Shown: positions 18,499-30,708, numbered from the stretch's first letter. The stretch: 64,000 nucleotides of DNA from Streptomyces canus (GCF_030816965.1 NZ_JAUSYQ010000002.1:6004001-6068000); one strand, 5' to 3'. A program made the numbers and translations. The notes: a model not told the origin generated them from the sequence alone.

Positions 18499-19141
18499 GG
18501 AACCCAAGGAGGCCGGGCCGACGAAGCCCGGCTTCATGAACCCGGTCGCCGGCTTCGGCGTGACCTTCAAGGCCATGTTCAAGAAGCGGCTGACCGAGCA
18601 GTACCCGGAGCAGAAGAAGACCACCGCTCCGCGGTTCCACGGACGGCACCAGCTCAACCGCCATCCGGACGGCCTGGAGAAGTGCGTCGGCTGCGAGCTG
18701 TGCGCCTGGGCCTGCCCCGCCGACGCCATCTATGTGGAGGGCGCGGACAACACCGACGAGGAGCGCTACTCGCCGGGCGAGCGGTACGGCCGCGTCTACC
18801 AGATCAACTACGCCCGTTGCATCCTGTGCGGCCTGTGCATCGAGGCGTGCCCCACGCGCGCGCTGACCATGACCAACGAGTTCGAGCTGGCCGACAGCAG
18901 TCGCGCCAACCTCATCTTCACCAAGGACCAGCTGCTCGCCGGCCTCGAAGAGGGCATGGTCGAATCGCCCCACGCCATCTACCCCGGCATGGACGAGCAG
19001 GACTACTACCGCGGCCTGGTCACCGAGGCCGCGCCCGGCACCGTGCCCCAGGTCGCCGTCTCCAAGGGCGAGGTGGTCCAGGAGGCCGACTCCACCTTCG
19101 GTGAGGACGAACCGGCGTCGGAGAAGGTGATCGGGCGATGA
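18491..19141 (+). CDS. nuoI: NADH-quinone oxidoreductase subunit I (two 4Fe-4S)
   Basis: 216 residues. Two ferredoxin-type motifs bind N6a and N6b: Cys65, 68, 71, 75 ([12 protein letters not shown]) and Cys110, 113, 116, 120 ([12 protein letters not shown]). NuoI carries electrons from NuoG to N2 on NuoB. The start ATG is placed by an AAAGGAGG Shine-Dalgarno seven bases upstream, inside the end of nuoH. The residues after about 180 are a variable acidic tail. An upstream in-frame GTG gives a longer protein but ignores that ribosome site. Confidence 0.97.
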   Translation: MAEEPKEAGPTKPGFMNPVAGFGVTFKAMFKKRLTEQYPEQKKTTAPRFHGRHQLNRHPDGLEKCVGCELCAWACPADAIYVEGADNTDEERYSPGERYGRVYQINYARCILCGLCIEACPTRALTMTNEFELADSSRANLIFTKDQLLAGLEEGMVESPHAIYPGMDEQDYYRGLVTEAAPGTVPQVAVSKGEVVQEADSTFGEDEPASEKVIGR

Positions 19142-19995
19142 CCGCACCCCTTCAGCTCGCCGCCACAGCCACTCTGTCCGCCGGCACCTCCACCGGCGAG
19201 GCCTTCCAGTTCTGGGTCCTCGGCACCGTCGCCGTGATCGGCGCCCTGTGTACCGTCTTCATGAAGAAGGCCGTGCACAGTGCGCTCTGTCTCGCCGGCA
19301 CCATGATCATCCTGGCGGTGTTCTACCTCGCCAACGGCGCCTACTTCCTCGGCGTCGTCCAGATCGTCGTCTACACCGGCGCGATCATGATGCTGTTCCT
19401 GTTCGTGGTGATGCTCGTCGGCGTGACCGCGGCGGACTCCCTCACGGAGACCATCAAGGGCCAGCGCTGGCTGGCCCTGATCTGCGGGCTCGGCTTCGGC
19501 ATCCTGCTGTTCGCGGGCATCGGCAACGCCTCCCTCAAGGAGTTCAACGGCCTCACCCAGGCCAACTCCGGCGGCAATGTCGAGGGCCTCGCCACCCTCA
19601 TCTTCACCAAGTACGTCTTCGCCTTCGAAATCACCGGCGCTCTGCTGATCACGGCCGCAGTCGGCGCCATGGTGCTCACCCACCGCGAGCGCACCGAGCG
19701 CGCCCTGACCCAGCGTGAGATGGCCGAGAAGCGTGTCCGCGAGGGCAAGCACGTCCCGCCGCTGCCCGCCCCCGGCGTCTACGCCCGGCACAACGCGGTG
19801 GACATCGCGGGCCTGCTGCCCGACGGCACCCCCTCCGAGCTCACGGTCAGCAAGACGCTGCGCCAGCGCGGTCAGATCCGTGACGTGTCCGCCGAAGCGC
19901 TCAACGACCTCAAGGCGTTGGAGCAGCGCGCGGAGGAGCGCCTGGAGCGGACCGAGATCGAACCGGCCATCTTCAAGAGGGAGGCGTCGAAGTGA
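19138..19995 (+). CDS. nuoJ: NADH-quinone oxidoreductase subunit J with hydrophilic C-terminus
   Basis: 285 residues, about 100 longer than E. coli NuoJ. Five helices occupy residues 20-185 and include the [18 protein letters not shown] segment in transmembrane helix 3, whose pi-bulge is linked to quinone-coupled movement. From about residue 187 ([13 protein letters not shown]) the chain is charged and soluble, with [13 protein letters not shown], a stretch seen in actinobacterial NuoJ proteins, and a Glu/Arg-rich end. ATG overlaps the nuoI stop, and its stop overlaps the GTG of nuoK. Confidence 0.96.
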
Positions 19996-20291
19996 ACCCG
20001 GTCAACTATCTCTACCTCGCCGCCCTGTTGTTCACGATCGGCGCCACCGGCGTGCTGATCAGGCGCAACGCCATCGTCGTGTTCATGTGCATCGAGCTCA
20101 TGCTCAACGCCTGCAACCTCGCGTTCGTCGCCTTCTCCCGGATGCACGGCAATCTCGACGGCCAGATCATCGCCTTCTTCACGATGGTCGTCGCCGCCGC
20201 GGAGGTCGTGGTCGGGCTCGCGATCATCGTGTCGCTGTTCCGTTCCCGCCACTCGGCCTCGGTCGACGACGCCAGCCTGATGAAGCTGTAA
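19992..20291 (+). CDS. nuoK: NADH-quinone oxidoreductase subunit K
   Basis: 99 residues with three helices, exactly the family length. It has the buried glutamates of the proton path: Glu in [15 protein letters not shown] (helix 2) and Glu in [16 protein letters not shown] (helix 3). NuoK is an MrpC-like antiporter-type subunit between NuoJ and NuoN. GTG start overlapping nuoJ (GTGA). A 15-bp gap follows before nuoL, the first real spacing since nuoB. Confidence 0.97.
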
Positions 20292-20306
20292 AGGGGTCGC
20301 TGAATC

Positions 20307-22271
20307 GTGGAGAACCTGATCGCGCTGCTCATCGCGGCGCCTCTGCTCGGAGCGGCGGTCCTGCTGACCGGCGGCCGGCGGCTGGACGCCGTCGGCCACT
20401 GGATCGGCACGATCCTCGCCGCCGCTTCCTTCGTGTTCGGCGCCATCCTCTTCGCCGACCTGCTCGGCAAGAACGCCGAGGACCGCACGCTCATCCAGCA
20501 CCTGTGGACCTGGATCCCGGTCGAGGGCTTCCAGGCGGACGTCACCTTCCGCCTCGACCAGCTGTCCATGACGTTCGTCCTGCTGATCACCGGCGTCGGC
20601 TCGCTGATCCACCTGTACTCGATCGGGTACATGGAGCACGACGAGCGCCGCCGCCGCTTCTTCGGCTATCTGAACCTGTTCCTCGCGGCGATGCTGCTGC
20701 TCGTCCTCGCTGACAACTACCTGCTGCTGTACGTCGGCTGGGAGGGCGTCGGTCTCGCCTCCTACCTGCTGATCGGCTTCTGGCAGCACAAGCCCAGCGC
20801 GGCCACCGCGGCGAAGAAGGCCTTCCTGGTCAACCGCGTCGGCGACATGGGCCTGTCGATCGCGATCATGCTGATGTTCACGACGTTCGGCACCTTCGCC
20901 TTCGGCCCTGTCCTCGGCAGCCACGAGAAGCCCGGACTCGTCGAGGGCGCCTCCGAGGCCACGCTCACCGGCATCGCCCTGATGCTGCTGCTGGCCGCCT
21001 GCGGGAAGTCCGCCCAGGTGCCGCTGCAGTCCTGGCTCGGGGACGCGATGGAGGGCCCGACCCCGGTCTCGGCCCTCATCCACGCGGCGACCATGGTGAC
21101 CGCGGGCGTCTATCTGATCGTCCGCTCCGCCAACATCTTCAACCTCGCTCCGGACGCCCAGCTCGTCGTCACCGTCGTCGGTGCCGTCACGCTTCTGTTC
21201 GGTGCGATCGTCGGTTGCGCGAAGGACGACATCAAGAAGGCGCTGGCCGGCTCGACCATGTCGCAGATCGGCTACATGGTCCTCGCCGCGGGCCTCGGCC
21301 CCATCGGCTACGTCTTCGCGATCATGCACCTCGTGACGCACGGCTTCTTCAAGGCCGGGCTCTTCCTCGGGGCCGGTTCGGTCATGCACGGCATGAACGA
21401 CGAGGTCGACATGAGGAAGTACGGCGGCCTGCGCAAGTACATGCCGGTCACCTTCGTCACCTTCGGCCTCGGCTACCTCGCCATCATCGGCTTCCCGGGC
21501 CTGTCCGGCTTCTTCTCGAAGGACAAGATCATCGAGGCGGCCTTCGCCAAGGGCGGCACCGAGGGCTGGATCCTCGGCGGCGCGGCCCTGCTGGGCGCGG
21601 CCATCACCGCCTTCTACATGACGCGCGTGATGCTGATGACGTTCTTCGGCGAGGAGCGCTGGAAGAACCAGCCCACCCGCTCCCCAGAGGCCCCGAGCGC
21701 CGAGCCCGCCGCCGAGCACCACGGCGAGCACGCCGAGCCCCACCCGCACGAGTCCCCCAAGTCCATGACGATCCCGATGATCGTGCTGGCCTTCGGATCG
21801 GTCTTCGCAGGCGGACTGTTCAGCGTCGGCGATCGCTTCCTGCACTGGCTGGAGCCCATCACCGGGCACGACCACGGAGACGCGCCGATCAGCGCGACCA
21901 CGGTCACGGCGGCCACGGTGACCGTGATGGTCATCGGCGTCGCGATCGCCTGGCTCCAGTACGGCCGCCGCCCGGTCCCGGTCGTCGCCCCGCGCGGGTC
22001 GCTGCTCACCCGGGCCGCCCGGCGCGACCTGCTCCAGGACGACTTCAACCACGTCGTCCTGGTCCGCGGCGGAGAGCACCTCACGCGCTCCCTGGTCTAC
22101 GTCGACCACACGCTGGTCGACGGCGTGGTCAACGGCACGGCGGCCTCGGTCGGCGGCCTCTCCGGGCGGATGCGCAAGCTGCAGAACGGCTACGCGCGGT
22201 CGTACGCGGTCTCGATGTTCGGCGGCGCGGCGATCCTCGTCGCCGCGACCCTGCTGATGAGGGCGGTCTGA
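20307..22271 (+). CDS. nuoL: NADH-quinone oxidoreductase subunit L (antiporter-like)
   Basis: 654 residues. The Proton_antipo_N region holds [25 protein letters not shown] sequence and the proton-channel Glu/Lys residues in [20 protein letters not shown] and [36 protein letters not shown]. The end carries the long lateral helix HL plus a final anchor helix that spans the membrane arm. NuoL is the distal pump. A His-rich cytoplasmic or periplasmic loop ([12 protein letters not shown], about residues 471-482) is a local oddity. GTG start after TGAATC; the Shine-Dalgarno AAGGGG is about 11 bases upstream. Confidence 0.96.
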   Translation: MENLIALLIAAPLLGAAVLLTGGRRLDAVGHWIGTILAAASFVFGAILFADLLGKNAEDRTLIQHLWTWIPVEGFQADVTFRLDQLSMTFVLLITGVGSLIHLYSIGYMEHDERRRRFFGYLNLFLAAMLLLVLADNYLLLYVGWEGVGLASYLLIGFWQHKPSAATAAKKAFLVNRVGDMGLSIAIMLMFTTFGTFAFGPVLGSHEKPGLVEGASEATLTGIALMLLLAACGKSAQVPLQSWLGDAMEGPTPVSALIHAATMVTAGVYLIVRSANIFNLAPDAQLVVTVVGAVTLLFGAIVGCAKDDIKKALAGSTMSQIGYMVLAAGLGPIGYVFAIMHLVTHGFFKAGLFLGAGSVMHGMNDEVDMRKYGGLRKYMPVTFVTFGLGYLAIIGFPGLSGFFSKDKIIEAAFAKGGTEGWILGGAALLGAAITAFYMTRVMLMTFFGEERWKNQPTRSPEAPSAEPAAEHHGEHAEPHPHESPKSMTIPMIVLAFGSVFAGGLFSVGDRFLHWLEPITGHDHGDAPISATTVTAATVTVMVIGVAIAWLQYGRRPVPVVAPRGSLLTRAARRDLLQDDFNHVVLVRGGEHLTRSLVYVDHTLVDGVVNGTAASVGGLSGRMRKLQNGYARSYAVSMFGGAAILVAATLLMRAV

Positions 22272-22276
22272 TACCG

Positions 22277-23848
22277 ATGTCCTTTCCTCTGCTGACAGCG
22301 ACGGCGGCGCTCCCGGCGATCGGCGCGATCGCCACGGCCGCCGTGCCGGCCGCGCGACGCACCGCGGCCAAGTGGCTGGCGCTGCTCGTCTCCCTCGCCA
22401 CACTCGCCCTCGCGATCGCCGTCCTGGTCCGCTTCGACCCGGACGGCGCCCGCTACCAGCTCACCGAATCGCACGCCTGGATCGCGGACTTCGGGGTCCG
22501 GTACGAACTGGGCGTGGACGGCATCGGAGTGGCGCTTCTCGCGCTGACCGCGCTGCTGATCCCGTTCATCATCCTGGCGGGCTGGCACGACGCCGACCCG
22601 CTGGAGACCGGAAGCAGGCGGTGGCGGCCGACGCAGGGCTTCTTCGCCCTGATCCTGGCCGTCGAGGCGATGGTGATCATCTCCTTCGAGGCCACCGACG
22701 TCTTCCTCTTCTACATCTTCTTCGAAGCCATGCTCATCCCGATGTACTTCCTCATCGGCGGCTTCGGGGACCGTGCCCACGCGGGCTCCGACGAGAAGGC
22801 GGCGGCCCAACGCTCGTACGCCGCCGTGAAGTTCCTCCTCTACAACCTGGTCGGCGGCCTGATCATGCTGGCCGCGGTGATCGGCCTCTACGTGGTCGCC
22901 GGGAACTTCAGCCTCCAGGAGATCGCCGAGGCGCGGGCCAACGGCTCGCTCGACATGGCGACGAACACCGAACGCTGGCTGTTCCTCGGGTTCTTCTTCG
23001 CCTTCGCGGTGAAGGCGCCTCTGTGGCCGCTGCACACCTGGCTGCCCAACGCGATGGGGGAGGCCACCGCCCCGGTGGCCGTGCTCATCACGGCGGTCGT
23101 CGACAAGGTGGGCACCTTCGCGATGCTCCGCTTCTGCCTCCAGCTCTTCCCGGAGGCCAGCAAGTGGGCGACGCCCGCGATCCTGGTCCTGGCGGTGATC
23201 AGCATCATCTACGGGGCGCTGCTCGCGGTCGGCCAGCGGGACATCAAGCGGCTGGTGGCCTACGCGTCGATCTCGCACTTCGGCTTCATCATCATGGGCA
23301 TCTTCGCGATGACCAGCCAGGGCCAGTCCGGCGCGACGCTCTACATGGTCAACCACGGGATCTCGACGGCCGCGCTGATGCTGGTGGCCGGGTTCCTGAT
23401 CTCGCGGCGCGGCTCGCGGCTCATCGCTGACTACGGCGGTGTCCAGAAGGTCGCCCCGGTGCTCGCCGGCACCTTCCTGATCGGCGGCCTGGCGACCCTC
23501 TCGCTGCCGGGGCTCGCGCCCTTCGTGAGTGAGTTCCTGGTCCTGGTCGGCACGTTCGCGCGCTACCCGGCGATCGGCATCATCGCGACGTTCGGCATCG
23601 TGCTCGCCGCGCTCTACACCCTCGTCCTCTACCAGCGGACGATGACGGGCCCGGTGAAGCCGGAGGTCTCCGCGATGCCGGACCTCCGCATGCGTGAGCT
23701 CGTGGTCGTCGCCCCGCTGGTCGTCCTGCTGATCTTCCTGGGCGTCTACCCGAAGCCCGTCACGGACATCGTGAACCCGGCGGTGAAGTCGACCATGTCC
23801 GACGTACACAAGAAGGACCCCAAGCCCGAGGTGGAGGCGGCCAAGTGA
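22277..23848 (+). CDS. nuoM: NADH-quinone oxidoreductase subunit M (antiporter-like)
   Basis: 523 residues, 13-14 membrane helices. The proton-channel landmarks are EAMVIISFEATDVFLFYIFFEAMLIPMY (Glu in helix 5) and KAPLWPLHTWLPNAMGEATAPVAV, with a further Lys-containing half-channel. ATG starts five bases after the nuoL stop, preceded by a weak purine run. It is the middle of the three Mrp-like pumps. The C-terminal 25 residues are soluble and Lys-rich (DVHKKDPKPEVEAAK). Confidence 0.97.
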   Translation: MSFPLLTATAALPAIGAIATAAVPAARRTAAKWLALLVSLATLALAIAVLVRFDPDGARYQLTESHAWIADFGVRYELGVDGIGVALLALTALLIPFIILAGWHDADPLETGSRRWRPTQGFFALILAVEAMVIISFEATDVFLFYIFFEAMLIPMYFLIGGFGDRAHAGSDEKAAAQRSYAAVKFLLYNLVGGLIMLAAVIGLYVVAGNFSLQEIAEARANGSLDMATNTERWLFLGFFFAFAVKAPLWPLHTWLPNAMGEATAPVAVLITAVVDKVGTFAMLRFCLQLFPEASKWATPAILVLAVISIIYGALLAVGQRDIKRLVAYASISHFGFIIMGIFAMTSQGQSGATLYMVNHGISTAALMLVAGFLISRRGSRLIADYGGVQKVAPVLAGTFLIGGLATLSLPGLAPFVSEFLVLVGTFARYPAIGIIATFGIVLAALYTLVLYQRTMTGPVKPEVSAMPDLRMRELVVVAPLVVLLIFLGVYPKPVTDIVNPAVKSTMSDVHKKDPKPEVEAAK

Positions 23849-25494
23849 CTGCGACAGCCGTCCACAGCCTGTGGACAACCGCGGCCGACCCGATCACCAA
23901 GATCGACGCGCCGAAGATCGAATACGGGCAATTGTCGCCCACCCTGATCATCCTGGGCGCGGCGATCATCGGAGTGCTGGTCGAGGCCTTCGTCCCGCGC
24001 AAGTCCCGTTACTACGCCCAGCTGTTCGTGTCCGTCGTAGCGCTGTGTGCCGCCTTCGCGGCGGTCGTCGCCCTCGCCGCCGACGGATACGCCACCACCA
24101 AGGCGGGCATCGCGGCGATGGGCGCGATCGCCGTCGACGGACCGGCCCTGTTCCTCCAGGGGACGATCCTGCTGGCAGGCCTCGTCGGACTGTTCACCTT
24201 CGCCGAGCGCCGGCTCGACCCCGAGACCCACGGCAACCGCGTCGACTCGTTCGCCGCGCAGGCCGCCTCCGTGCCGGGCAGTGACAGTGAGAAGGCCGCC
24301 GTGAAGGCCGGGTTCACCACCACCGAGGTGTTCCCTCTGCTGCTCTTCGCGGTCGCCGGCATGCTGATCTTCCCGGCTGCCAACGACCTGCTGACGCTGT
24401 TCGTGGCCCTGGAGGTCTTCTCGCTCCCGCTGTACCTGCTGTGCGCCCTGGCCCGCCGCAAGCGGCTCATGTCGCAGGAGGCCGCGGTCAAGTACTTCCT
24501 GCTGGGCTCGTTCGCCTCCGCGTTCACCCTGTTCGGCATCGCACTGCTGTACGGCTACGCGGGCTCGGTGTCGTACGGCACCATCGCGAAGGTCGTCGAC
24601 GGCACGATCACCACCGTGGACCCGGCGCTCGTGGACACCATGGGCAACGACGCGCTGCTGCTGATCGGCGCCGCGATGATCGTCATGGGCCTGCTGTTCA
24701 AGGTCGGCGCCGTCCCGTTCCACATGTGGACGCCGGACGTCTACCAGGGTGCACCGACCCCGGTCACCGGCTTCATGGCGGCGGCGACCAAGGTGGCCGC
24801 GTTCGGCGCGCTGCTGCGCCTGTTGTACGTCGTCCTGCCGGGCCTGCGCTGGGACTGGCGGCCGGTCATGTGGGCCGTCGCGATCGTCACCATGCTCGGC
24901 GGTGCGATCGTCGCCATCACGCAGACCGACATCAAGCGGCTGCTGGCGTACTCGTCGATCGCGCACGCGGGATTCATCCTCGCGGGTGTCATCGCGACCA
25001 CGCCGGACGGGGTGTCGTCCGTCCTCTTCTACCTGGCGGCCTACTCGTTCGTCACGATCGGCGCGTTCGCGGTGGTCACGCTGGTGCGTGACGCGGGCGG
25101 CGAGGCGACGCACCTGTCCAAGTGGGCCGGGCTCGGACGCAGGTCGCCGCTGGTGGCCGCCGTGTTCGCGGTGTTCCTGCTGGCCTTCGCCGGTATCCCG
25201 CTGACCTCCGGCTTCGCCGGGAAGTTCGCCGTGTTCAAGGCGGCGGCGGAAGGCGGCGCGGCGCCGCTCGTCGTGGTCGGTGTGATCTCGTCGGCCATCG
25301 CCGCGTTCTTCTACATCCGGGTGATCGTGCTGATGTTCTTCAGCGAGCCGCGCCCGGAGGGGCCGACGGTCGCCGTGCCGTCACCGCTGACGATGACGGC
25401 GATCGGGGTCGGCGTGGCGGTCACGCTGGTGCTCGGTGTGGCGCCGCAGTACTTCCTGGACCTGGCGAACCAGGCGGGAGTGTTCGTGCGCTGA
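23845..25494 (+). CDS. nuoN: NADH-quinone oxidoreductase subunit N (antiporter-like)
   Basis: 549 residues, 14 helices. Key segments are LTLFVALEVFSLPLYLLCAL (helix 5 Glu) and KVGAVPFHMWTPDVYQGAPTPVTGFMAAATKVAAF, the NuoN signature. A longer than usual loop (residues about 115-160, DPETHGNRVDSFAAQ onward) follows helix 4. It is the last gene of nuo; the GTG start overlaps the nuoM stop (GTGA). A strong hairpin terminator begins 30 bp after the stop. A DnaA-box-like inverted repeat lies inside codons 6-12. Confidence 0.97.
   Translation: MTATAVHSLWTTAADPITKIDAPKIEYGQLSPTLIILGAAIIGVLVEAFVPRKSRYYAQLFVSVVALCAAFAAVVALAADGYATTKAGIAAMGAIAVDGPALFLQGTILLAGLVGLFTFAERRLDPETHGNRVDSFAAQAASVPGSDSEKAAVKAGFTTTEVFPLLLFAVAGMLIFPAANDLLTLFVALEVFSLPLYLLCALARRKRLMSQEAAVKYFLLGSFASAFTLFGIALLYGYAGSVSYGTIAKVVDGTITTVDPALVDTMGNDALLLIGAAMIVMGLLFKVGAVPFHMWTPDVYQGAPTPVTGFMAAATKVAAFGALLRLLYVVLPGLRWDWRPVMWAVAIVTMLGGAIVAITQTDIKRLLAYSSIAHAGFILAGVIATTPDGVSSVLFYLAAYSFVTIGAFAVVTLVRDAGGEATHLSKWAGLGRRSPLVAAVFAVFLLAFAGIPLTSGFAGKFAVFKAAAEGGAAPLVVVGVISSAIAAFFYIRVIVLMFFSEPRPEGPTVAVPSPLTMTAIGVGVAVTLVLGVAPQYFLDLANQAGVFVR
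23860..23878. promoter_or_regulatory. DnaA-box-like inverted repeat in nuoN 5' end
   Basis: GTCCACA-GCC-TGTGGAC followed by AA gives one perfect streptomycete DnaA box (TTGTCCACA on the minus strand, 23870-23878) and one partial box facing it. It lies inside coding sequence (Val-His-Ser-Leu-Trp-Thr), so chance is possible. Confidence 0.35.
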
Positions 25495-25523
25495 TCCGCG
25501 GTGCCTGAACCGTGTTCATACGG

Positions 25524-25558
25524 CGGGCCCCGGTTCCCTTCGAGGGAGCCGGGGCCCG
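25524..25558 (+). terminator. nuo operon terminator
   Basis: A near-perfect 16-bp stem (CGGGCCCCGG plus TTCCCT against AGGGAG plus CCGGGGCCCG, one G-U pair) with a tight TCG loop, 30 bp after nuoN. Very stable; no U-tract follows. Confidence 0.85.
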
Positions 25559-25828
25559 TTGCGTACGGTCAGGGGGCCGGGGTCGCCGGACACGTCACGT
25601 CGGGGTGCGTGGGGTTGATAACTGCTCGCCAGGGGGTCCGCACGAGGTCGAATTCTCCCCGGCCCGCCCCAGCAGCATGTCCCCGCCTCGAACGCTTGCG
25701 CCATGTGACGGCGGCCATCGAATGACCACGGAACGTCACAGCCCGCCCTGTGGATAACTCCGACGCTGTCGGTCCCGGCGCCTATCGTGGAGGCAGTGGT
25801 CGAGGGACGACGTACGGGGGACGGGACT
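25559..25828 (+). other. Intergenic region nuoN-recQ
   Basis: About 330 bp between stop and start. Besides the terminator it contains a perfect E. coli-type DnaA box TGTGGATAA (25749-25757) and a recQ -10 candidate. No SOS box (GAAC-N4-GTTC) was found, and no gene is supported. Confidence 0.5.
25783..25788 (+). promoter_or_regulatory. Candidate recQ -10 element (TATCGT)
   Basis: TATCGT would start transcription near 25795, after the upstream GTG at 25787, which argues for translation from ATG 25829. The -35 is not obvious. Confidence 0.4.
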
Positions 25829-27835
<2,007 letters not shown>

Positions 27836-27892
27836 CCGCCACCGGGCGCCGGCGTGGGGGGAGACGGCTGTGTCGCGGGGCCTTACGTCACG

Positions 27893-30697
27893 TCACAAGG
27901 CCCGCGCCGCATACGCCCTGACGTCCGCGTCCGAGTCCGTCGTCGCCGTGGCCAGGGCCGCGCGGGCGTCGTCGGTGCTCGTGTGCCGGGTCAGGGCGAG
28001 GACGGCGGCCTTGCGGACGTCGGCGTTCGGGTCGGCGAGGGCCTTGGCGAGGGCGGGGACGGCCACGTCGGAATCGGCGGCGGACAGCGCCGTCGCGGCA
28101 CCCGACCGGACCTGCCAGGCGGCGGCCGACAGGGCGGAGACGGCGCGGGTGGCGAGGGGCGGGGGGCAGCCGGTGGTGCCCAGCGCTCCGTAAGCGGCTC
28201 CCCGTACCAGGGCGTCGGTGTCCTCGGTGAGACGGGTCAAGGCGTCGAGGACGACGCCGAGCGGGCGTTCCGCCGACACCGTGGCCAGTGCCTTGGCGAT
28301 CGTCACGCGGACCTCGCGAGAGGGGTCGGCGGTCGCCGCGCGGGCGAGTTCCACGGCGGCGTCCACCGAGACGAGGGCGCGGACGGCCTCGATGCGTACG
28401 GCGATGTCCGAGTCGGTGAGGGCCCCGGCGAACAGTTCCGTGTCGCCGAGGCGCAGGGCACGCAGGACGTCCAGGGCGGCGGCCCGGACGACCGGGTCGG
28501 CTTCGTCCAGGGCAGCGGCGAGACCCTCGCGGAGGGCGGGCTCGGGTGGGAGAGTCTCGACGAGTTCGCGCAGGGACGCGGCCGCGGCGGCGCGGACGCC
28601 CTGGTCGTGGTCGGTGAGGGCCTTGGCGAGGACCGGTCCGGTCCCCGGTGGCGCGGTCTCCGTCAGGACGGTGACGGCCGTACGGCGCACAGCGGGCTCG
28701 GGGTCGGACAAGTAGGGACGGACGACGGCGAGTTCGGGTTCCTGCTCGGCGAGAGCGAGGAGTTCGAGCAGACGGGGTGAGACCGGGGCGGAAGAGACCG
28801 GGGCGGGTGAGGCCGGGGCGTCCGCCACGGTGTCGGCACCGCGGCGGTCGGTGGACGTGTCGCTCGTGGCACCGAACTGTCCGACGGCGACCGGGGCCAC
28901 CTCCCGCGCCCCGGCCGTCGCCACCACCTCGGCGTGGACCTCGCCGAGGTGCCGGGAGGCGCCACCGACAGGGGTGAACTCGTCGATCGGGACCAGATAG
29001 GGAGCCACAGGACGGGCCGTGAACTCCATCGCACCGGAGGGGGACTTGTGCAGGTCGAGGTGGTGGAACCAAGAGGCGTCGTCGCGATGGGGGTGGTCGA
29101 GACGGTCGTGGTAGAGGCCCCAGCGGGACTCCGTGCGGGCGAGGGAGGCGCGCGCGGCCATCTCGGCGCAGTCGCGGATGAAGGAAACCTCGGCGCAGCG
29201 CATCAGCTCGTGCGCGGTGCGGGCGCCCATCGAGGCGATGTCGGCGCGCATCCGTTCGAAGGACTCCAGGGCCAGCGACAGCCGCGCCCCCGACTTCGGC
29301 GGGGCCACGTAGTCGTTCACGAAGCGGCGGAGCTTGTACTCGACCTGGGGTTGCGGCGGGCCGTCCGGGTTGCGCAGCGGGCGGTAGATCAGTTCGTGGG
29401 CCTCGCGGAGCTGGTCGAGCGGCAACTCCCCTTCGTACGGCGCATACTGGGAGGCGTCCGCGCCCGCCAGGTCACCGAAGACGAACGCGCCGATCATGTA
29501 GTTGTGCGGGACGCAGGCCAGGTCGCCGGCGGCGTAGAGGCGGGGGACGGTCGTACGGGCGTGGTCGTCGACGCGGACGCCGGAGGCCGAATGGCCGCCG
29601 CACAGGCCGATCTCGGAGATGTGCATCTCGATGTCGTGGGTGCGGTAGTCGTGACCGCGGCCCTCGTGGAACGTGCCTCGCGTGGGCCGTTCCGTGGAGT
29701 GCAGGATCGACTCCAGGGACGAGATCGACTCCTCGGGGAGGTGGCTCAGCTTCAGGTACACCGGCCCCCGGTCGGACGCGACCTCCGCCGCGAACTCGGC
29801 CATCATCTGGCCGGACCAGTAGTCGGAGTCGACGAAGCGCTCGCCGTGCCGGTTGACCTGGTAGCCGCCGAAGGGGTTGGCGACGTACGCGCAGGCGGGT
29901 CCGTTGTAGTCCTTGATCAGCGGGTTGATCTGGAAGCACTCGATGCCGGTGAGCTCGGCGCCCGCGTGGTAGGCCATGGCGTAGCCGTCGCCCGCGTTGG
30001 TCGGGTTCTCGTAGGTGCCGTACAGGTAGCCGGAGGCGGGCAGGCCCAGGCGGCCGCAGGCGCCGGTCGCCAGGATCACCGCGCCGGCGCGGACCGTGAC
30101 GAACGCGCCCGTACGCGTGTTGAAGCCGACCGCGCCCACCGCACGCCCGTCCTCGAGAGCGGTCAGCACCCGCACCGGCATCACCCGGTTCTCGATGCGG
30201 ATCCGCTCCCGCATCTCGCGCCGCCGCAGCTGCCGGTACAGGACCTTCTTGACGTCCTTGCCCTCCGGCATCGGCAGCACGTACGAACCGGAGCGATGGA
30301 CCTGGCGGACCGCGTAGTCGCCGTGCTCGTCCTTCTCGAACTTCACGCCGTACGACTCCAAGCGCTGCACCATCCCGAAGCCGCGGGTGGCGGTCTGGCG
30401 GACGGTGGACTGGTCGACGATGCCGTCGTTGGCGCGGGTGATCTCGGCGACGTAGTCGTCCGGTTCGGCGCGGCCGGGGATGACCGCGTTGTTGACGCCG
30501 TCCATGCCCATGGCGAGGGCGCCGGAGTGCCGGACGTGGGCCTTCTCCAGCAGGATGACGTCCGCGCCGTGCTCGGCGGCGGTCAGGGCCGCCATGGTGC
30601 CGGCGGTGCCGCCGCCGATGACAAGGACGTCGCAGGTGAGTTCCTCGGCGTCGGTGAGCGCGGGGATCTCCAGGGGCGGGTTCACGGAGGTGGTCAC
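27893..30697 (-). CDS. AprA-like FAD flavoprotein fused to C-terminal HEAT repeats
   Basis: 934 residues. Residues 1-600 are a fumarate reductase/AprA-type flavoprotein: FAD motif VIGGGTAGT (26-34), Glu51, an HSGALAMGMDGVNN segment (57-70) resembling RSGAVAQGLSAIN of adenylylsulfate reductase alpha subunits, LATGACGRLG and LYAAGDLACVPHNYMIGAFVFG. GGHS (367-370) aligns with the substrate-site GSHS of AprA. A Ser/Pro/Thr linker leads to about nine HEAT-like repeats (about 640-934: DPEPAVRRTAV, DHDQGVRAAAA, DADPVVRAAAL type). Last gene of the operon, 11 bp after the ATPase, with the AprB-like ferredoxin upstream. It probably oxidises or reduces the imported compound or its product. True APS reduction is unlikely, as no sat or qmo genes are near. 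Confidence 0.85.
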   Translation of the reverse strand: MTTSVNPPLEIPALTDAEELTCDVLVIGGGTAGTMAALTAAEHGADVILLEKAHVRHSGALAMGMDGVNNAVIPGRAEPDDYVAEITRANDGIVDQSTVRQTATRGFGMVQRLESYGVKFEKDEHGDYAVRQVHRSGSYVLPMPEGKDVKKVLYRQLRRREMRERIRIENRVMPVRVLTALEDGRAVGAVGFNTRTGAFVTVRAGAVILATGACGRLGLPASGYLYGTYENPTNAGDGYAMAYHAGAELTGIECFQINPLIKDYNGPACAYVANPFGGYQVNRHGERFVDSDYWSGQMMAEFAAEVASDRGPVYLKLSHLPEESISSLESILHSTERPTRGTFHEGRGHDYRTHDIEMHISEIGLCGGHSASGVRVDDHARTTVPRLYAAGDLACVPHNYMIGAFVFGDLAGADASQYAPYEGELPLDQLREAHELIYRPLRNPDGPPQPQVEYKLRRFVNDYVAPPKSGARLSLALESFERMRADIASMGARTAHELMRCAEVSFIRDCAEMAARASLARTESRWGLYHDRLDHPHRDDASWFHHLDLHKSPSGAMEFTARPVAPYLVPIDEFTPVGGASRHLGEVHAEVVATAGAREVAPVAVGQFGATSDTSTDRRGADTVADAPASPAPVSSAPVSPRLLELLALAEQEPELAVVRPYLSDPEPAVRRTAVTVLTETAPPGTGPVLAKALTDHDQGVRAAAAASLRELVETLPPEPALREGLAAALDEADPVVRAAALDVLRALRLGDTELFAGALTDSDIAVRIEAVRALVSVDAAVELARAATADPSREVRVTIAKALATVSAERPLGVVLDALTRLTEDTDALVRGAAYGALGTTGCPPPLATRAVSALSAAAWQVRSGAATALSAADSDVAVPALAKALADPNADVRKAAVLALTRHTSTDDARAALATATTDSDADVRAYAARAL

Positions 30698-30708
30698 CGG
30701 GGGGCCTT

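Noticed and set aside
14333..22403. Very long minus-strand frames opposite nuoG, nuoI and nuoK-L
   Set aside because: Shadow frames of high-GC coding sequence; no family motif and the plus strand is fully accounted for by nuo.
25559..25828. SOS box controlling recQ
   Set aside because: No GAAC-N4-GTTC palindrome is present.
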